DNA of 64,000 nucleotides, from the NCBI RefSeq assembly GCF_030272615.1, contig NC_081407.1, positions 375,389,018 through 375,453,017 on the forward strand, in the 5' to 3' direction. Source of the stretch: Cryptomeria japonica (taxonomy: Eukaryota > Streptophyta > Pinopsida > Cupressales > Cupressaceae). Numbering within the stretch: position 1 is the first letter of the stretch; each line of letters opens with the position of its first letter. Shown piece by piece: positions 32,012-42,689 of the stretch. Below the pieces are notes generated by a model. It did no database searches, was not told the DNA's origin, and was given only the letters and a program-made list of their open reading frames with translations. A program made the position numbers and the translations under genes.

Positions 32012-33676
32012 TTATGATGGGTTGTCAGTGGTGAGCTTCCAGGAGGGAAAAGCAGAGATAGGAAACTTCTTTGGTAGGGTCAATCCAAACGTTTCCTCCA
32101 TATCCAAATCACCCTCCACATTCCAATGAAAGCAATGTATGAGCTGAGCCACAACCAAGTAAACAGAAGAAAGCCCCATGTAAATCCCAGGGCATCCTCT
32201 CCTTCCTGTTCCGAAAGACAACAATTCGAAGTGGTGGCCATTCACATCTATGCTTGAGCCAATAAATCTCTCGGGCTTGAATTCTAAAGGATCTTCCCAA
32301 ACTCTTTCATCTCTTCCGATTGCCCAAACATTCACAAATAACCTTGTTTTTGGTGGAATGTAGTATTCTCCAACATTGCAACCCTGGGTGGACTCGTGTG
32401 CCATGAGCAAGGGCGCTGGTGCATGTAGTCGAAGAGTTTCCTTCACCACACATCGCAAGTAGTGTAAGCTTACCAGATCACTCTCTCTTACCATACGGTC
32501 TCTTCCAACCTTTAATTCAATCTCCTCTTGTGCCCTTGACATTGCTTGAGGGTTTCTCAACAGCTCAGTCATCGCCCATTCTATAGTTGTGGTAGATGTC
32601 TCTACTCCAGCAATTAACATATCCTGCGAAAGAATTGAACTCGTTTTGTTAGTGAGGTCTAAGCAGAAATATGGCAATTGGGTATTAACGAAATGAATAG
32701 TTCCACAATTTGACAATACTAAAGAGCTAGTAGTTTCTGAGGGTCCATGAAAATTACTGACCGTGATGATTGCTTTGATGTGAAGCCGAGAGACTTGTAT
32801 CTCCGCACTTCCGATCTCAGCCATGTCCAGCATCACGTCCACAATGTCCGATTTTTCCGACTTTTTAACCCTTCTTCGCTCAATGTGCTCATCGATGAGC
32901 TTGTCAGCAAACTCATCAAATACCTTATTGATGGCCTGCATGCGGCGGCAGTAGCCTCCCCAATCGAGAAAAGCAAGAGAGGGAATGAAGTCTCCCGTAA
33001 CAATTACTCCCGTCAGATGCATAATCTCAGCCACCATCTGTGAAAACTCCTGCCCTCCGCTCAATTGATGGTCGGAGTAACTTCTCCCTGCAAACATTCT
33101 GCACACAATGTTGAGTAAGACGGAAAAGATGTGCTTCCTGAGATTGACGAGGCGCACGCCATGCTGGCTCTCCTCCCACACAGATCTGACCATGGCGGAC
33201 ACCTCTTCCTCCCTCACCCACCTGAATGACTCCGTTCTCTTGGGCGTCAGCAATTCCATTGTGCACAGCTTTCTCATCTGCCGCCAGTACTCTCCGTAAG
33301 GGGATTGCGCCACGTCTCTGCGCTCGTAGGTCATGTACTTGCCCGCCGATGTAGGGGGCCTGTTGGCGAAGATCAAATCATGGGTTTTAAGAAACTCTTT
33401 GGCCATGGCAGGAGAAGAGACCACCACCGTGGGCACCGAGCCCAGGCGTAGGAACATGATGGGCCCGTACTTGGTTGCCAGCTTAGCCAGAGCTTTGTGA
33501 GGAAGACTTCCCAAAAGATGGAGATTGCCTACCACCGGCCATGGCCGTGGCCCTGGTGGCAATCCCAACTCTTCCTTGTCGCTCTTTCTCTTATTTTTTG
33601 TGATAAATCTGTATATCATCCAGAGGAAGATGAGTGAAAAACCCAACTGTATTACAGGGGAATTAAGCCACGCCAT
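32012..33676 (-). CDS. Cytochrome P450, CYP71 clan (CYP750-like)
   Basis: A heme-thiolate monooxygenase that would sit on the endoplasmic reticulum and accept electrons from P450 reductase; the substrate is unknown. Two exons, 33,676-32,762 and 32,623-32,012, join in phase 0 to give 508 residues, a normal length. Residues 8-25 form the membrane anchor, followed by P-P-G-P at 40-43. The I-helix oxygen-binding motif A-G-V-E-T-S is at 310-315, E-T-L-R (ExxR) at 367-370, P-E-R-F at 422-425, and the heme loop F-G-T-G-R-R-G-C-P-G at 442-451 with Cys449 as heme ligand. The intron sits just before the I-helix motif, the conserved position for A-type plant P450s. All key residues are intact. The CYP750 placement is from memory of gymnosperm P450s; CYP736 or another CYP71-clan family is possible. 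Confidence 0.93.
   Translation of the reverse strand: MAWLNSPVIQLGFSLIFLWMIYRFITKNKRKSDKEELGLPPGPRPWPVVGNLHLLGSLPHKALAKLATKYGPIMFLRLGSVPTVVVSSPAMAKEFLKTHDLIFANRPPTSAGKYMTYERRDVAQSPYGEYWRQMRKLCTMELLTPKRTESFRWVREEEVSAMVRSVWEESQHGVRLVNLRKHIFSVLLNIVCRMFAGRSYSDHQLSGGQEFSQMVAEIMHLTGVIVTGDFIPSLAFLDWGGYCRRMQAINKVFDEFADKLIDEHIERRRVKKSEKSDIVDVMLDMAEIGSAEIQVSRLHIKAIITVSNFHGPSETTSSLVLSNCGTIHFVNTQLPYFCLDLTNKTSSILSQDMLIAGVETSTTTIEWAMTELLRNPQAMSRAQEEIELKVGRDRMVRESDLVSLHYLRCVVKETLRLHAPAPLLMAHESTQGCNVGEYYIPPKTRLFVNVWAIGRDERVWEDPLEFKPERFIGSSIDVNGHHFELLSFGTGRRGCPGIYMGLSSVYLVVAQLIHCFHWNVEGDLDMEETFGLTLPKKFPISAFPSWKLTTDNPS
32624..32761 (-). other. P450 intron, 138 bp, stopless and in frame
   Basis: The donor is ACG|GTCAGT and the acceptor TTCGCAG|GAT. 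The length is 46 codons with no stop, so an unspliced message would still encode one continuous 554-residue protein with an insert just before the I-helix. The inserted peptide has no P450 similarity, and the spliced product restores the family consensus, so I call it an intron. Confidence 0.88.
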
Positions 33677-33711
33677 ATTTGGGTAGCCTGACTTATTACA
33701 GATACTTGATC

Positions 33712-33724
33712 TATGTATTTAAAG
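33712..33724 (-). promoter_or_regulatory. Candidate TATA box of the P450 gene
   Basis: The minus strand reads TTTAAATACAT about 40-50 bp before the ATG at 33,676. This would imply a very short 5' UTR. A CCAAT motif (minus strand GACCAATTAC) lies at about 33,939-33,948. The same TATA region is duplicated at 35,512-35,524 (one base different), where no gene follows. Confidence 0.4.
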
Positions 33725-34141
33725 CAGCTTGTCGTGAAATTGTCTAACCGTGGTTAACAAGTTTTACTTCACTGGGGAATATATTTCCTGATCAGATTTT
33801 TTTTCGATTGTGATAAAGACTGTTTCTAGAATGTTTTTTGGGTTGAATTATTGTACACCGATTTGTCCAGTTGAATATTAATGTTGCCTTTTTAGTAAGA
33901 ACAAAATAGGTAGGATTGAATGAGTAAGCTCTCCCTGTAATTGGTCGGCCATTCTCCAAAGTAAAAGGCATTCAAGCCGAGCGTGAAGCGTGGCATCTGA
34001 TGCGTCTTTCGCGGGTGCATAAATTCCAAGCAATTAAAACTGTCCATTTGAAACGCCATTTCCGACGGGACATCTGACTTCTAGATTTTAGTCCTTTCAA
34101 TTCGCACGCGTCTATTCTGGTTCCAAAAAGACAGTACGGAT

Positions 34142-34163
34142 TGACTAACACGTGTGTTAGTCA
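34142..34163. promoter_or_regulatory. Palindrome with G-box core upstream of the P450
   Basis: TGACTAACAC and GTGTTAGTCA are inverted copies two bases apart. The centre forms CACGTG, the plant G-box bound by bZIP and bHLH factors. The left arm starts with TTGACT, a WRKY W-box. It lies about 470 bp upstream of the P450 ATG and is unchanged at 35,942-35,963. Function is inferred from the motifs only. Confidence 0.5.
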
Positions 34164-34527
34164 CGCGTTTTATGCTGTCAATTTTGCAATTAACGGCTGC
34201 GATTGACTAACCTGTCACTAACACGCTGAACGAAAGATCTGTTTTGGAGCTAGAATAGCTGCGGCCTTTCAATTCCGTGTACTCTCAGAGTCACCATGCC
34301 CTCTTATGAGACATATAAACTGGCAATCGCATTTTGGTGTGCAATAGGTAGGTCAAAAAGGTGTTTGGTTTTTTTTTTGGTATATATTTATGTAATATAT
34401 GAGGTCAATTCATATAGACATGTTATGTTTGCAATAGGGAGACATGGAGAGAGAGTAGAGAGGGGGATGGAAAGAGAGAAATATAGAGGGGGAGAGAGAG
34501 AGGTGTAAGAAAATAAAGATAGAGAGG

Positions 34528-34530
<3 letters not shown>

Positions 34531-34569
<39 letters not shown>

Positions 34570-34990
34570 AACATATCTTAAAATAGTGGGGGAGAGAGGA
34601 AGATAGAGGTAGAGAAGAGGATAGAGCGAGAGAATAAGAGAGAGAATTAGATATAGAGATAGTGAGAAGTAGAGGGAGAGATAGCGAGATAGATAAGGAA
34701 AGATAGAGATGAAGAGATGTAGAGATATAGAGGAAGAGAGAGAGTGAGAGAGATAGACAAAAAAAGAGATGTAGAGGTATAGAGAGAGAGAGATGTAGAG
34801 GTATAGAGAGAGAGAGGAAATAAGGACATATATATATATATATATAAATGGGTAGTGCGAGAGGGGAGGAAGAGAGATAGGTAGATAGATAGATAGATAG
34901 AGGGCAATATAGAAAGATATAAGTGGATAGGGAGATAGATCGAGAGTTAGGGAGATAGAATTAGTGAAATATATGGATAGAGAAATAGAG

Positions 34991-35045
<55 letters not shown>
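34531..35045. repeat. GA-rich microsatellite region, copy 1
   Basis: Pure (GA)n runs lie at about 34,531-34,566 and 34,992-35,044, separated by GATA/GAGA-rich DNA with a (TA)n run at 34,829-34,846. Apparent long open frames on either strand here are low-complexity artefacts. Confidence 0.9.
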
Positions 35046-35049
<4 letters not shown>

Positions 35050-35500
35050 GTCATCATCAATATAATCAAGATTGACATTACATTAAAGCCAAAATAAATC
35101 TAGTTAAATTCAATCAATTTTAATCTATGCTTTTTTGTCAATTACTCAATTTCATTGTTAATTAATCAATCTCAATTCATATTAACTTAAAATTTAAATA
35201 TATAATTGGAAATGGAATTTGGTCAACAACAAAATAATAAAAATTGACATTACAATAAAGTAAAAGTAAATTTAATCAATTTTAATAAATATTTTTTCTC
35301 AATTACTCAATTTTATTCTTAATTAATCAATCTCATTTTATATTAATTTATAATCTAATTATTAAACTAGACTTGAATGGTATGTTTTCTTGCCTAATTT
35401 ACTAGTCATGTGTATGACAAAGTTGAATTAGAATAATGATCATGCAAGGTGAGAGACTTGCAAATCTTGAATGGTGTTATGCAGACCATTTTATATTGCA

Positions 35501-36304
35501 GATACTTGATCTATGTACTTAAAGCAACTTGTCATGAAATTGTCTAACCGTGGTTAACAAGTTTTACTTCACTGGGGAATATATTTCCTGATCAGATTTT
35601 TTTTCGATTGTGATAAAGACTGTTTCTAGAATGTTTTTTGGGTTGAATTATTGTACAGCGATTTGTCCAGTTGAATATTAATGCTGCCTTTTTAGTACGA
35701 ATAAAATAGGTAGGATTGAATGAGTAAGCTCTCCCTGTAATTGGTCGGCCATCCTCCAAACTAAAAGGCATTCAAGCCGAGCGTGAAGCGTGGCATCTGA
35801 TGCGTCTTTCGCGGGTGCATAAATTCCAAGCAATTAAAATTGTCCATTTGAAACGCCATTTCCGACGGGACATCTGACTTCTAGATTTTAGTCCTTTCAA
35901 TTCGCACGCGTCTATTCTAGTTCCAAAAAGACAGTACGGATTGACTAACACGTGTGTTAGTCACGCGTTTTACGCTGTCAATTTTGCAATTAATGGCTGC
36001 GATTGACTAACCTGTCACTAACATGCTGAACGAAAGATCTGTTTTGGAGCTAGAATAGTTGCGGCCTTTCAATTCCGTGTACTCTCAGAGTCAGCATGCC
36101 CTCTTGTGAGACATATAAACTAGCAATCGCATTTTGGTGTGCAATAGGTAGGTCAAAAAGGTGTTTGGTTTTTTTTTGGTATATATTTATGTAATATATG
36201 AGGTCAATTCATATAGACATGTTATGTTTGCAATAGGGAGACATGGAGAGAGAGTAGAGAGGGGGAGAGAGAGAGGTGTAAGAAAATATAGATAGAGAGG
36301 AATG

Positions 36305-36335
<31 letters not shown>

Positions 36336-36752
36336 GGTCTAGAAAGAGGGAGAGTAAGAGAAAGGGAAACATATCTTAAAATAGTGGGGGAGAGAGGAAG
36401 ATAGAGGTAGAGAAGAGGATAGAGCGAGAGAATAAGAGAGAGAATTAAATATAGAGATAGTGAGAGGTAGAGGGAGAGATAGCGAGATAGATAAGGAAAG
36501 ATAGAGATGAAGAGATGTAGAGATATAGAGGAAGAGAGAGAGTGAGAGAGATAGACAAAAAAAGAGATGTAGAGGTATAGAGAGAGAGAGAGGAAAGAAG
36601 GATATATATATATATATGGGTAGTGCGAGAGGGGAGGAAGAGAGATAGGTAGAGAGATAGATAGATAGAGGGCAATATAGAAAGATATAAGTGGATAGGG
36701 AGATAGATCGAGAGTTAGGGAGATAGAATTAGTGAAATATATGGATAGAGAA

Positions 36753-36837
<85 letters not shown>

Positions 36838-37288
36838 GTCATCATCAAAATAATCAAGATTGACATTACATTAAAGCCAAAATAAATCTAGTTAAATTCA
36901 ATCAATTTTAATATATACTTTTTTGTCAATTACTCAATTTCATTGTTAATTAATCAATCTCAATTCATATTAACTTAAAATTTAAATATATAATTGGAAA
37001 TGGAATTTGGTCAACAACAAAATAATAAAAATTGACATTACAGTAAAGTAAAAGTAAATTTAATCAATTTTAATAAATATTTTTTCTCAATTACTCGATT
37101 TTATTCTTAATTAATCAATCTCATTTTATATTAATTTATAATCTAATTATTAAACTAGATTTGAATGGTATATTTTCTTGCCTAATTTAGTAGTCATGTG
37201 TATGACAAAGTTGCGTTAGAATAATGATCATGCAAGGTGAGAGACTTGCAAATCTTGAATGGTGTTATGCAGACCATTTTGTATTGCC
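35501..37288. repeat. 1.8-kb upstream unit, copy 2 (no gene attached)
   Basis: A near-identical tandem copy of 33,701-35,500, including the TATA-like region, palindrome and GA tracts; the (GA)n run at about 36,751-36,831 is longer than in copy 1. At its gene-proximal end it abuts copy 1 instead of a P450 coding region. Sequence similarity stops at about 37,288. Confidence 0.93.
35942..35963. promoter_or_regulatory. Duplicated G-box palindrome
   Basis: Identical to 34,142-34,163. It lies about 2.27 kb upstream of the P450 ATG. Confidence 0.45.
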
Positions 37289-37411
37289 AATTTGGATATC
37301 AAATGTCACATCCATTTTTAAAATGGATTTTGACATACTTTATCTTAATTAAGTAGAATAACAAAGGAGAGTGGTCTATTTCTAAGAAATTACTGACTTG
37401 CAAACAAAAAG

Positions 37412-37494
37412 GAAGAGAGAGAGTGAGAGAGACATATTAGAGGAAGCGAGAGAGTGAGAGAGACATATAGATTAAAGAGATAGACAAACAAAGA

Positions 37495-37571
<77 letters not shown>

Positions 37572-37770
37572 TGTCATCATCAAAATAATCAAGATTGACA
37601 TTACATTAAAGCCAAAATAACTCTAGTTCAATTCAATCAATTTTAATACATCATTTTTTGTCGATTCCTCAATTTCATTCTTAATTAATCAATCTCAATT
37701 CATATTAACTTAAAATTTAAATATATAATTGAAAATGGATTTTTGTCAGCATCAAAATAATAAAAATTGA
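37412..37770. repeat. Third, partial copy of the GA tract and its flank
   Basis: A (GA)n run at 37,499-37,567 is followed by TCTTGTCATCATCAAAATAA and about 180 bp matching the sequence after the GA tracts at 35,045 and 36,833. The promoter-proximal part of the unit is absent. Confidence 0.85.
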
Positions 37771-38600
37771 AAAAGCATGCATGCCTAGATTGGATTAAGT
37801 TTTTGGATGCATAGATTATCTTAGTTATGAGTAAAGGCAAGGCTAATGTAATGTGAAATTGCATTGGGTGTAATTTATGACATTACATGGTGAAAGAACC
37901 CTCTTAATATTTTATATCATTTGGGATATATTAAATTTTTTATCCTAGAAAATTTCTTCTATAAATTTTAAAGCTCAAATTTTAATATCCTAGAAGCCTC
38001 AAAATGACTCAAAAATATATTGAAGAATTTGAAACTAGGTTATTTTCCTTATTTCATTTTTTTGTTTTGTTAACGATTATTGTACTATGTTTTAGTGTTG
38101 GGTGGACTAGCCCTTCATCAATCCCTTAGATCAAGAATTTTGTTAACTTCAAAGTTTAATATACTTATCACTTAGAAATTATCATTTAGAAAGTTTAAGT
38201 ATACTATCCTAGACATAATATTCCTTGTCTGGAAATTAATTTTAAAATTAAGCTATTTAAGAAACAACCACATAAATCTTGTGATATGAATAATATTTTT
38301 TATAACAAATTATATAAGAATAATAGTTAATTCATACAAAAATATTAACAAAATAATTGTATTACAAAAGACAATATGTCTTCATGAGTAACTATAATAT
38401 AACTTATACAGTAATAGAACTTTTATTCGGTAGAAGATGACTCCAAAATAGAAGTTAGGAAAGTGAATAAATAAAAAAACATTTATTAATATTCATTTAT
38501 AATCCCATTTTTACAAAGTATCTGATCAATTTATTTTGTATTAGTTAATTAAAATTATGAAATCAAATTACATCCTTGAAAATTATAAAATGTAGTGCAA
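37770..38600. other. Unassigned AT-rich intergenic DNA
   Basis: No gene or repeat recognised. Confidence 0.4.
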
Positions 38601-38607
38601 GCAATCT

Positions 38608-39660
38608 TCAAAGATATATTTTATGAAAAGATAATAACATAGTAAAATTTATATATTGGTCACGGCCCTTGAGTGCTCGACTCTTGATAAACGTGACTTG
38701 GAATATTTGCCTTAGGGATTCAAAAAACAAATGAAATTGAAGCATTTGTGCATGGAGCACTGCACAAAGTTTGACTTCCCTGCCAGAAGAACTTACGCTT
38801 CTATCTTCAATGACTAATATATGTAAATCAAGATCACCAATGTAAAATGTGTTTAAGGAGTTCACCATTCATTTTTAGACAGATTAAAAACAACTACTAA
38901 AAAACAAAACTGAAATAACATATAGTTGAAAACATATTTTATTAGGAACTAATAATTAGCATGTGTACCACGCCAAACTCACATAAAGAGAGCTAGGGGA
39001 AAGGACCCAGTAGTTGAGGACATTCCAATTCTTGTGATAGAAGTTGTTGATTTAATACCCCCATACCTACTGATTTAATGTCCAAATTTTAGTTGTGACT
39101 TTAAAGTTGTTATTGCTATGATAAGTACCAATAATTTAATGAAATATACCATTTGTTGTAAAAAGCAACCAATCATGTGATGCCACATCAGCTGCACAAG
39201 TATTGGGTCCCTTTTGCACACCTATTGGTCTCACTTTTTTTTGGGTTGTTTTGGACACCTTGGCAAAAACCGTGCTAATGTGGCCTTGAAACCTTAGTTA
39301 TAAGTAGGGGACTTGCCAAGTAAGCTGCCGTAAAAAATTGAGAGTGATTTGAAGATGCACAACTACTGAGTTCTCTACCCTAGTGCACCCTGGTAATACA
39401 CGTGCATTTGGTGGCTTGTTGATCCCGAAATTGTTTCTGTGGTCCCTGTTTCTCATGGCTATTGTTGAAATTAGTGATCATCAGTGTTTAAGGAGTTTAC
39501 CATTAATTTTTAGACAAATAAAAAACAATGCTGAAAAGCTAAACTTTAAAAAAGAAATGATATATAGTTAAATACATAATTTTTATAGGAACTAATAATT
39601 AGCATGTGCACAGCACTGAAGTGACAGAAAGAGAGCTAGTGCTCCTCACACAAACAAACT
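38608..39660. other. Intergenic DNA with a ~150-bp direct repeat
   Basis: GTGTTTAAGGAGTTCACCAT at 38,848-39,000 recurs in diverged form at 39,483-39,645, up to the flank of the BURP gene. A GC-richer stretch at 38,650-38,840 (open on the minus strand, 86 codons) has no motif I can name and may be a relic exon. Confidence 0.5.
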
Positions 39661-39735
39661 ACTTATATAAGCATTTCCTGCTACTCCCTATGCTGCAAAT
39701 TATTTATACGAGAGAGAGCAAGGAAGCGGATCTGA

Positions 39736-40787
39736 TCAGTCGGCTATCTGCCACAGGTGGTCTCCTTGGGGAACGAAAAGGCAGATAGAGGGGGTACCAG
39801 GCTTCACATTCAGCGCCTTAAATGGGATGTTGTTGGGAATCCAGGCGCTGGTGTCCTTGTGACACACAGCCACCGCCTCCTCCGTCCTATCATCTTCTCC
39901 CTTCACCCAAACTCTTGCGATCCTCCTGCCTGCTTCCAAAGTACATGCCGACTTATGGCAGTAGTACACAGCATACGCATATTGTTTACTGTGGCAGTAA
40001 TACACGTCCTTCTCTGCTGCGCCCTCGTCTTTCACTCCCACGATGGTATAATCCTGCCTCACGGATTTTGACATGAACTTTGAAACATTCGTGACTAGCA
40101 CAGTTTAGCGATTGCTCCTCAACTTCGACGTGCTCAAGTCAACCAGGGACTCCAACGATGTTGCGCAGAAGTTGTTTTCGCCCTCCTCGGCAGGTCTTTC
40201 GCATGCTTGCAAAGTCTCCTTAATAGCCACGCCCATGACGGAAGTTTGTCGGAGGAGAAAGGGATTTGGTCTGCCACGGAGCGTTGAAGAAAACGCCTCT
40301 CCCTTTCTCGCAAGAAGGTTTGAGAAACTTTGGTTCCTCTCACCAAATCTTTCTCCAGCAGAAACGTGCACGACGTTGCATCCATCGGCATTTGCGTAGT
40401 TGGAGCATAAAGTTTTGCTACGTCGCAACGTTTCAAAGGCACCGGCGCAACGCCTTGTGTCCCAACTTTTCTTGGAGGCATCCCCGCGTCCACTTTCAAT
40501 AATTCCTCCATCGGCCACATTCAACGCTATTTTCCCATCATCATTATCATCATCATCATCATCATCATCATCAGGTGAGATGAGTTCCCGCACAAGTTGT
40601 GGAATGGGTGTTGTGGGCAGATACTCTTCACCATGCAAATGTGCAGCTCCGCTCGCCGCTAGTGACTGTGAATTCCAAACAACGAAACTCATAAGCAATG
40701 TAAATTTACAAACTACCTAAGTTGGACTCTAAAACAAAAAGGAAAAACACATACAATGAGAATAATGAAACTAGTTAAAGCCCTCAT
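39736..40787 (-). pseudogene. BURP-domain protein gene, broken
   Basis: BURP proteins are secreted, plant-specific proteins (RD22, USP and polygalacturonase-1-beta types) linked to cell wall and stress responses. Exon 1 (40,787-40,755) and exon 2 (40,665-39,736) meet in phase 0 across an 89-bp GT-AG intron. Together they give a signal peptide (M-R-A-L-T-S-F-I-I-L-I then S-L-A-A-S-G-A) and the usual Y-L-P-T-T-P-I-P pro-region. An Asp tract, F-L-L-E-K-D-L, I-P-F-S-S-D-K-L-P, C-A-T-S-L-E-S and the CH repeats follow: C-H-x10-C-H-x30-C-H-x25-C-L. Damage: the F-L-L-E-K-D-L to S-S-D-K-L-P stretch is in another frame, implying two compensating frameshifts; about 16 residues after K-L-P are missing; a TAA interrupts at 40,107-40,105; the last C-H is C-L. 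I call it a pseudogene, but sequencing errors could explain part of this. Confidence 0.82.
40538..40572 (-). repeat. GAT trinucleotide repeat encoding poly-Asp
   Basis: An ATC/GAT repeat inside BURP exon 2 encodes nine Asp, Asn, and two more Asp. The 5' remnant at 0.3 kb has only about four. Confidence 0.85.
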
Positions 40788-40848
40788 CTTGTTAAACACA
40801 GCAAGCAAGTTAACGATTTCAGAGATACCGAGTGAAGGAGGGTCTCAT

Positions 40849-40860
40849 CCATTTAAATAG
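40849..40860 (-). promoter_or_regulatory. Candidate TATA box of the BURP gene
   Basis: The minus strand reads CTATTTAAATGG about 62-73 bp upstream of the exon 1 ATG at 40,787, a suitable distance for a 5' UTR of roughly 35-45 nt. Confidence 0.55.
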
Positions 40861-40878
40861 GTGCTTGAGCTTCGCCTC

Positions 40879-41079
40879 AACCGCCATACTGGACGCTACC
40901 ATAGCAGATATTCATGTGCTAAATCACATGGCCATTAAGATTCTTTAAAAATTTGCCTGGCCCAACCGCCGTAGTGGATGTTTGTTTTTTGGTCGGTCAC
41001 CGCTGTAGTGGATGTTGCCATGGCAGACACGCATGCACTAATCACAAGGCCATTAAGATTATTTTTAAATTTGTTGTGT
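40879..41079. repeat. Direct repeat in the BURP promoter region
   Basis: Two diverged copies of ~75 bp (40,879-40,955 and 41,006-41,079) share ACCGCC/T...GGA...CATGGCAGA-type sequence and end in GGCCATTAAGATT. They lie 90-290 bp upstream of the BURP ATG. Confidence 0.65.
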
Positions 41080-42365
41080 ATTTTTAAATTGAAGCTGAAG
41101 CTCAGACTGATAAAATGTTGTAATTGAAGAATCTCCTCTCGAACAAGATGATGATTAAGATCAAGAAGACATCAATCTGCATGTGTGTCATAAATGATGG
41201 TATTCGAACAATAATCACATGACAACAACTATAATATCAGTCAATCAAAAATATGAATGACATTTAAATCTACATGAGTGACCCCCATGACACTACTTAA
41301 TCAATGAAGTTAAATGAGTGATCTCATCATCATTCCTCAACCAATTCATGTTGAAAATACAAAGGCAAGAGTCTAAAGAACCATGATAAACTGAGAAAGG
41401 TAGCCTCTAGAAAATAGGAATCTAGGAATGTCTAAACTCACTTGAAGCAAAACCAAAGAAACATTAGCACAAACAATATGATACCCCATAATGATGACTA
41501 GGAAGAAGCATGACAGGTCCAGTAAAACTATGCATTTTGTTAAAGCGATGGAAGCTACTGTTAGGGCATCGGGTATCTCAGACGCTTCACAAAAGCTCTC
41601 TGCCTATTATTTATTAACCTAGGGTTTTTCTATAAATTATCGCACAATCTTGAAACCCTCGAATGCATATATTGACCTTCCTCGTGTCGAGCATTGGTAA
41701 AGATTCAATTGATAATTAGTCACTCGTTACAAATCAAATATCAACTCACACTCATTCACAGGCGTTGTTCTCAGATTTGGGGCATAAAGATGCATGGATT
41801 TATCGATTTAAAACACCAAATGCCCAAAGACATGAACAAAATCGCTTACCTTTTAGCTTTATTTGAGCTCACTAATTTGCCTTTGTCGAAAACCAGTCTT
41901 CAATATGTAAGCTTTCCACTCGATTTGATCATCCGACCTCGGCCTACTGGTCTCTCCTTTCTTTGCGAAAGCTTTTAGAATAATAAGTTCTGAGAGCGCA
42001 AAAAGGTAAGTTGATAATCAATTTGATTCAATCGGATAAAATTGGAAGGCAATGGCTTTTTAAAGTTTTATTTTTTCTTATGGGATAACTTCCTAAAAAC
42101 TCATCAATCTAATTTTATTAATTATTTAACTATTAATCGAGAAATTATACTAATTAATGTAAAATTCTAACTTCCTTATAACATTAATTCAAATTAGAGT
42201 GGAACATTGCAAGGGTTGAACATAACTTTTATTGATACTTTAATGAAGTGTCTTCACCAATCTTCCTCACTCACCTAGGAAACACTAAACTAACTGCATT
42301 AGTGGATCTCCTGACTGTATAGCCTACAACATGAGAGAACATAAAATTGTTCCCACCATCTATGC
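41080..42365. other. Unassigned intergenic DNA
   Basis: No gene recognised. The stretch at about 42,015-42,160 has a diverged relative at 46,830-46,980 (shared CATCAATCTAATTTTATTAA), so part of it is an unknown dispersed repeat. Confidence 0.4.
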
Positions 42366-42612
42366 ACAATGAGACACATTTCTTCTGAAATTCGACATCT
42401 CATCTGAGTATGTCTAATACCTCCTCTAGTGAGGCACACGAGATACCTTTCCTCTGAAAGTTCACATCTCCTTTTAGTGTATCTAATACCTCTTCAAGTG
42501 CTACGCAAACAATCACTCCTCTGTTGTACATATCATCAAATGTCTTCACATGAGACATCTTTTCTTCGGAAGTTCATATCTCCACCATGTGTGTTTTATC
42601 CCTCCTCAAGTG
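42366..42612. repeat. Diverged tandem repeat, about three units
   Basis: Units of 65-90 bp share GAGACAC/GAGGCAC, TCTGAAA/GTTCA-CATCTC and TCTAATACCTC-TCAAGTG. No coding function is apparent. Confidence 0.55.
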
Positions 42613-42689
42613 TTGTAAAATTACCAACCAAATGTGAAGACGCTAAGTGCACCCATAAGAAATTTTGCCTCTTCTTGGATCCTTGAAAG

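Larger units (their letters stand above)
33701..35500. repeat. 1.8-kb upstream unit, copy 1 (P450 promoter side)
   Basis: The unit begins 25 bp upstream of the P450 start codon and repeats at 35,501-37,288 with an offset of 1,800 bp at the gene-proximal end and 1,788 bp at the far end. In the first 80 bp I count three differences. It contains long GA-rich tracts (34,430-35,045), a palindrome at 34,142-34,163 and an internal ~175-bp repeat (35,046-35,215 and 35,217-35,365). Confidence 0.93.

Noticed and set aside
32109-33299. Additional ORFs overlapping the P450 gene in other frames
   Set aside because: Shadows of the P450 exons; no independent support.
34647-34907. Tyr/Leu/Ser-rich minus-strand frames (also at 36,187-36,372 and 36,445-36,675)
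   Set aside because: They are translations of GA/TA microsatellite DNA inside the duplicated promoter region.
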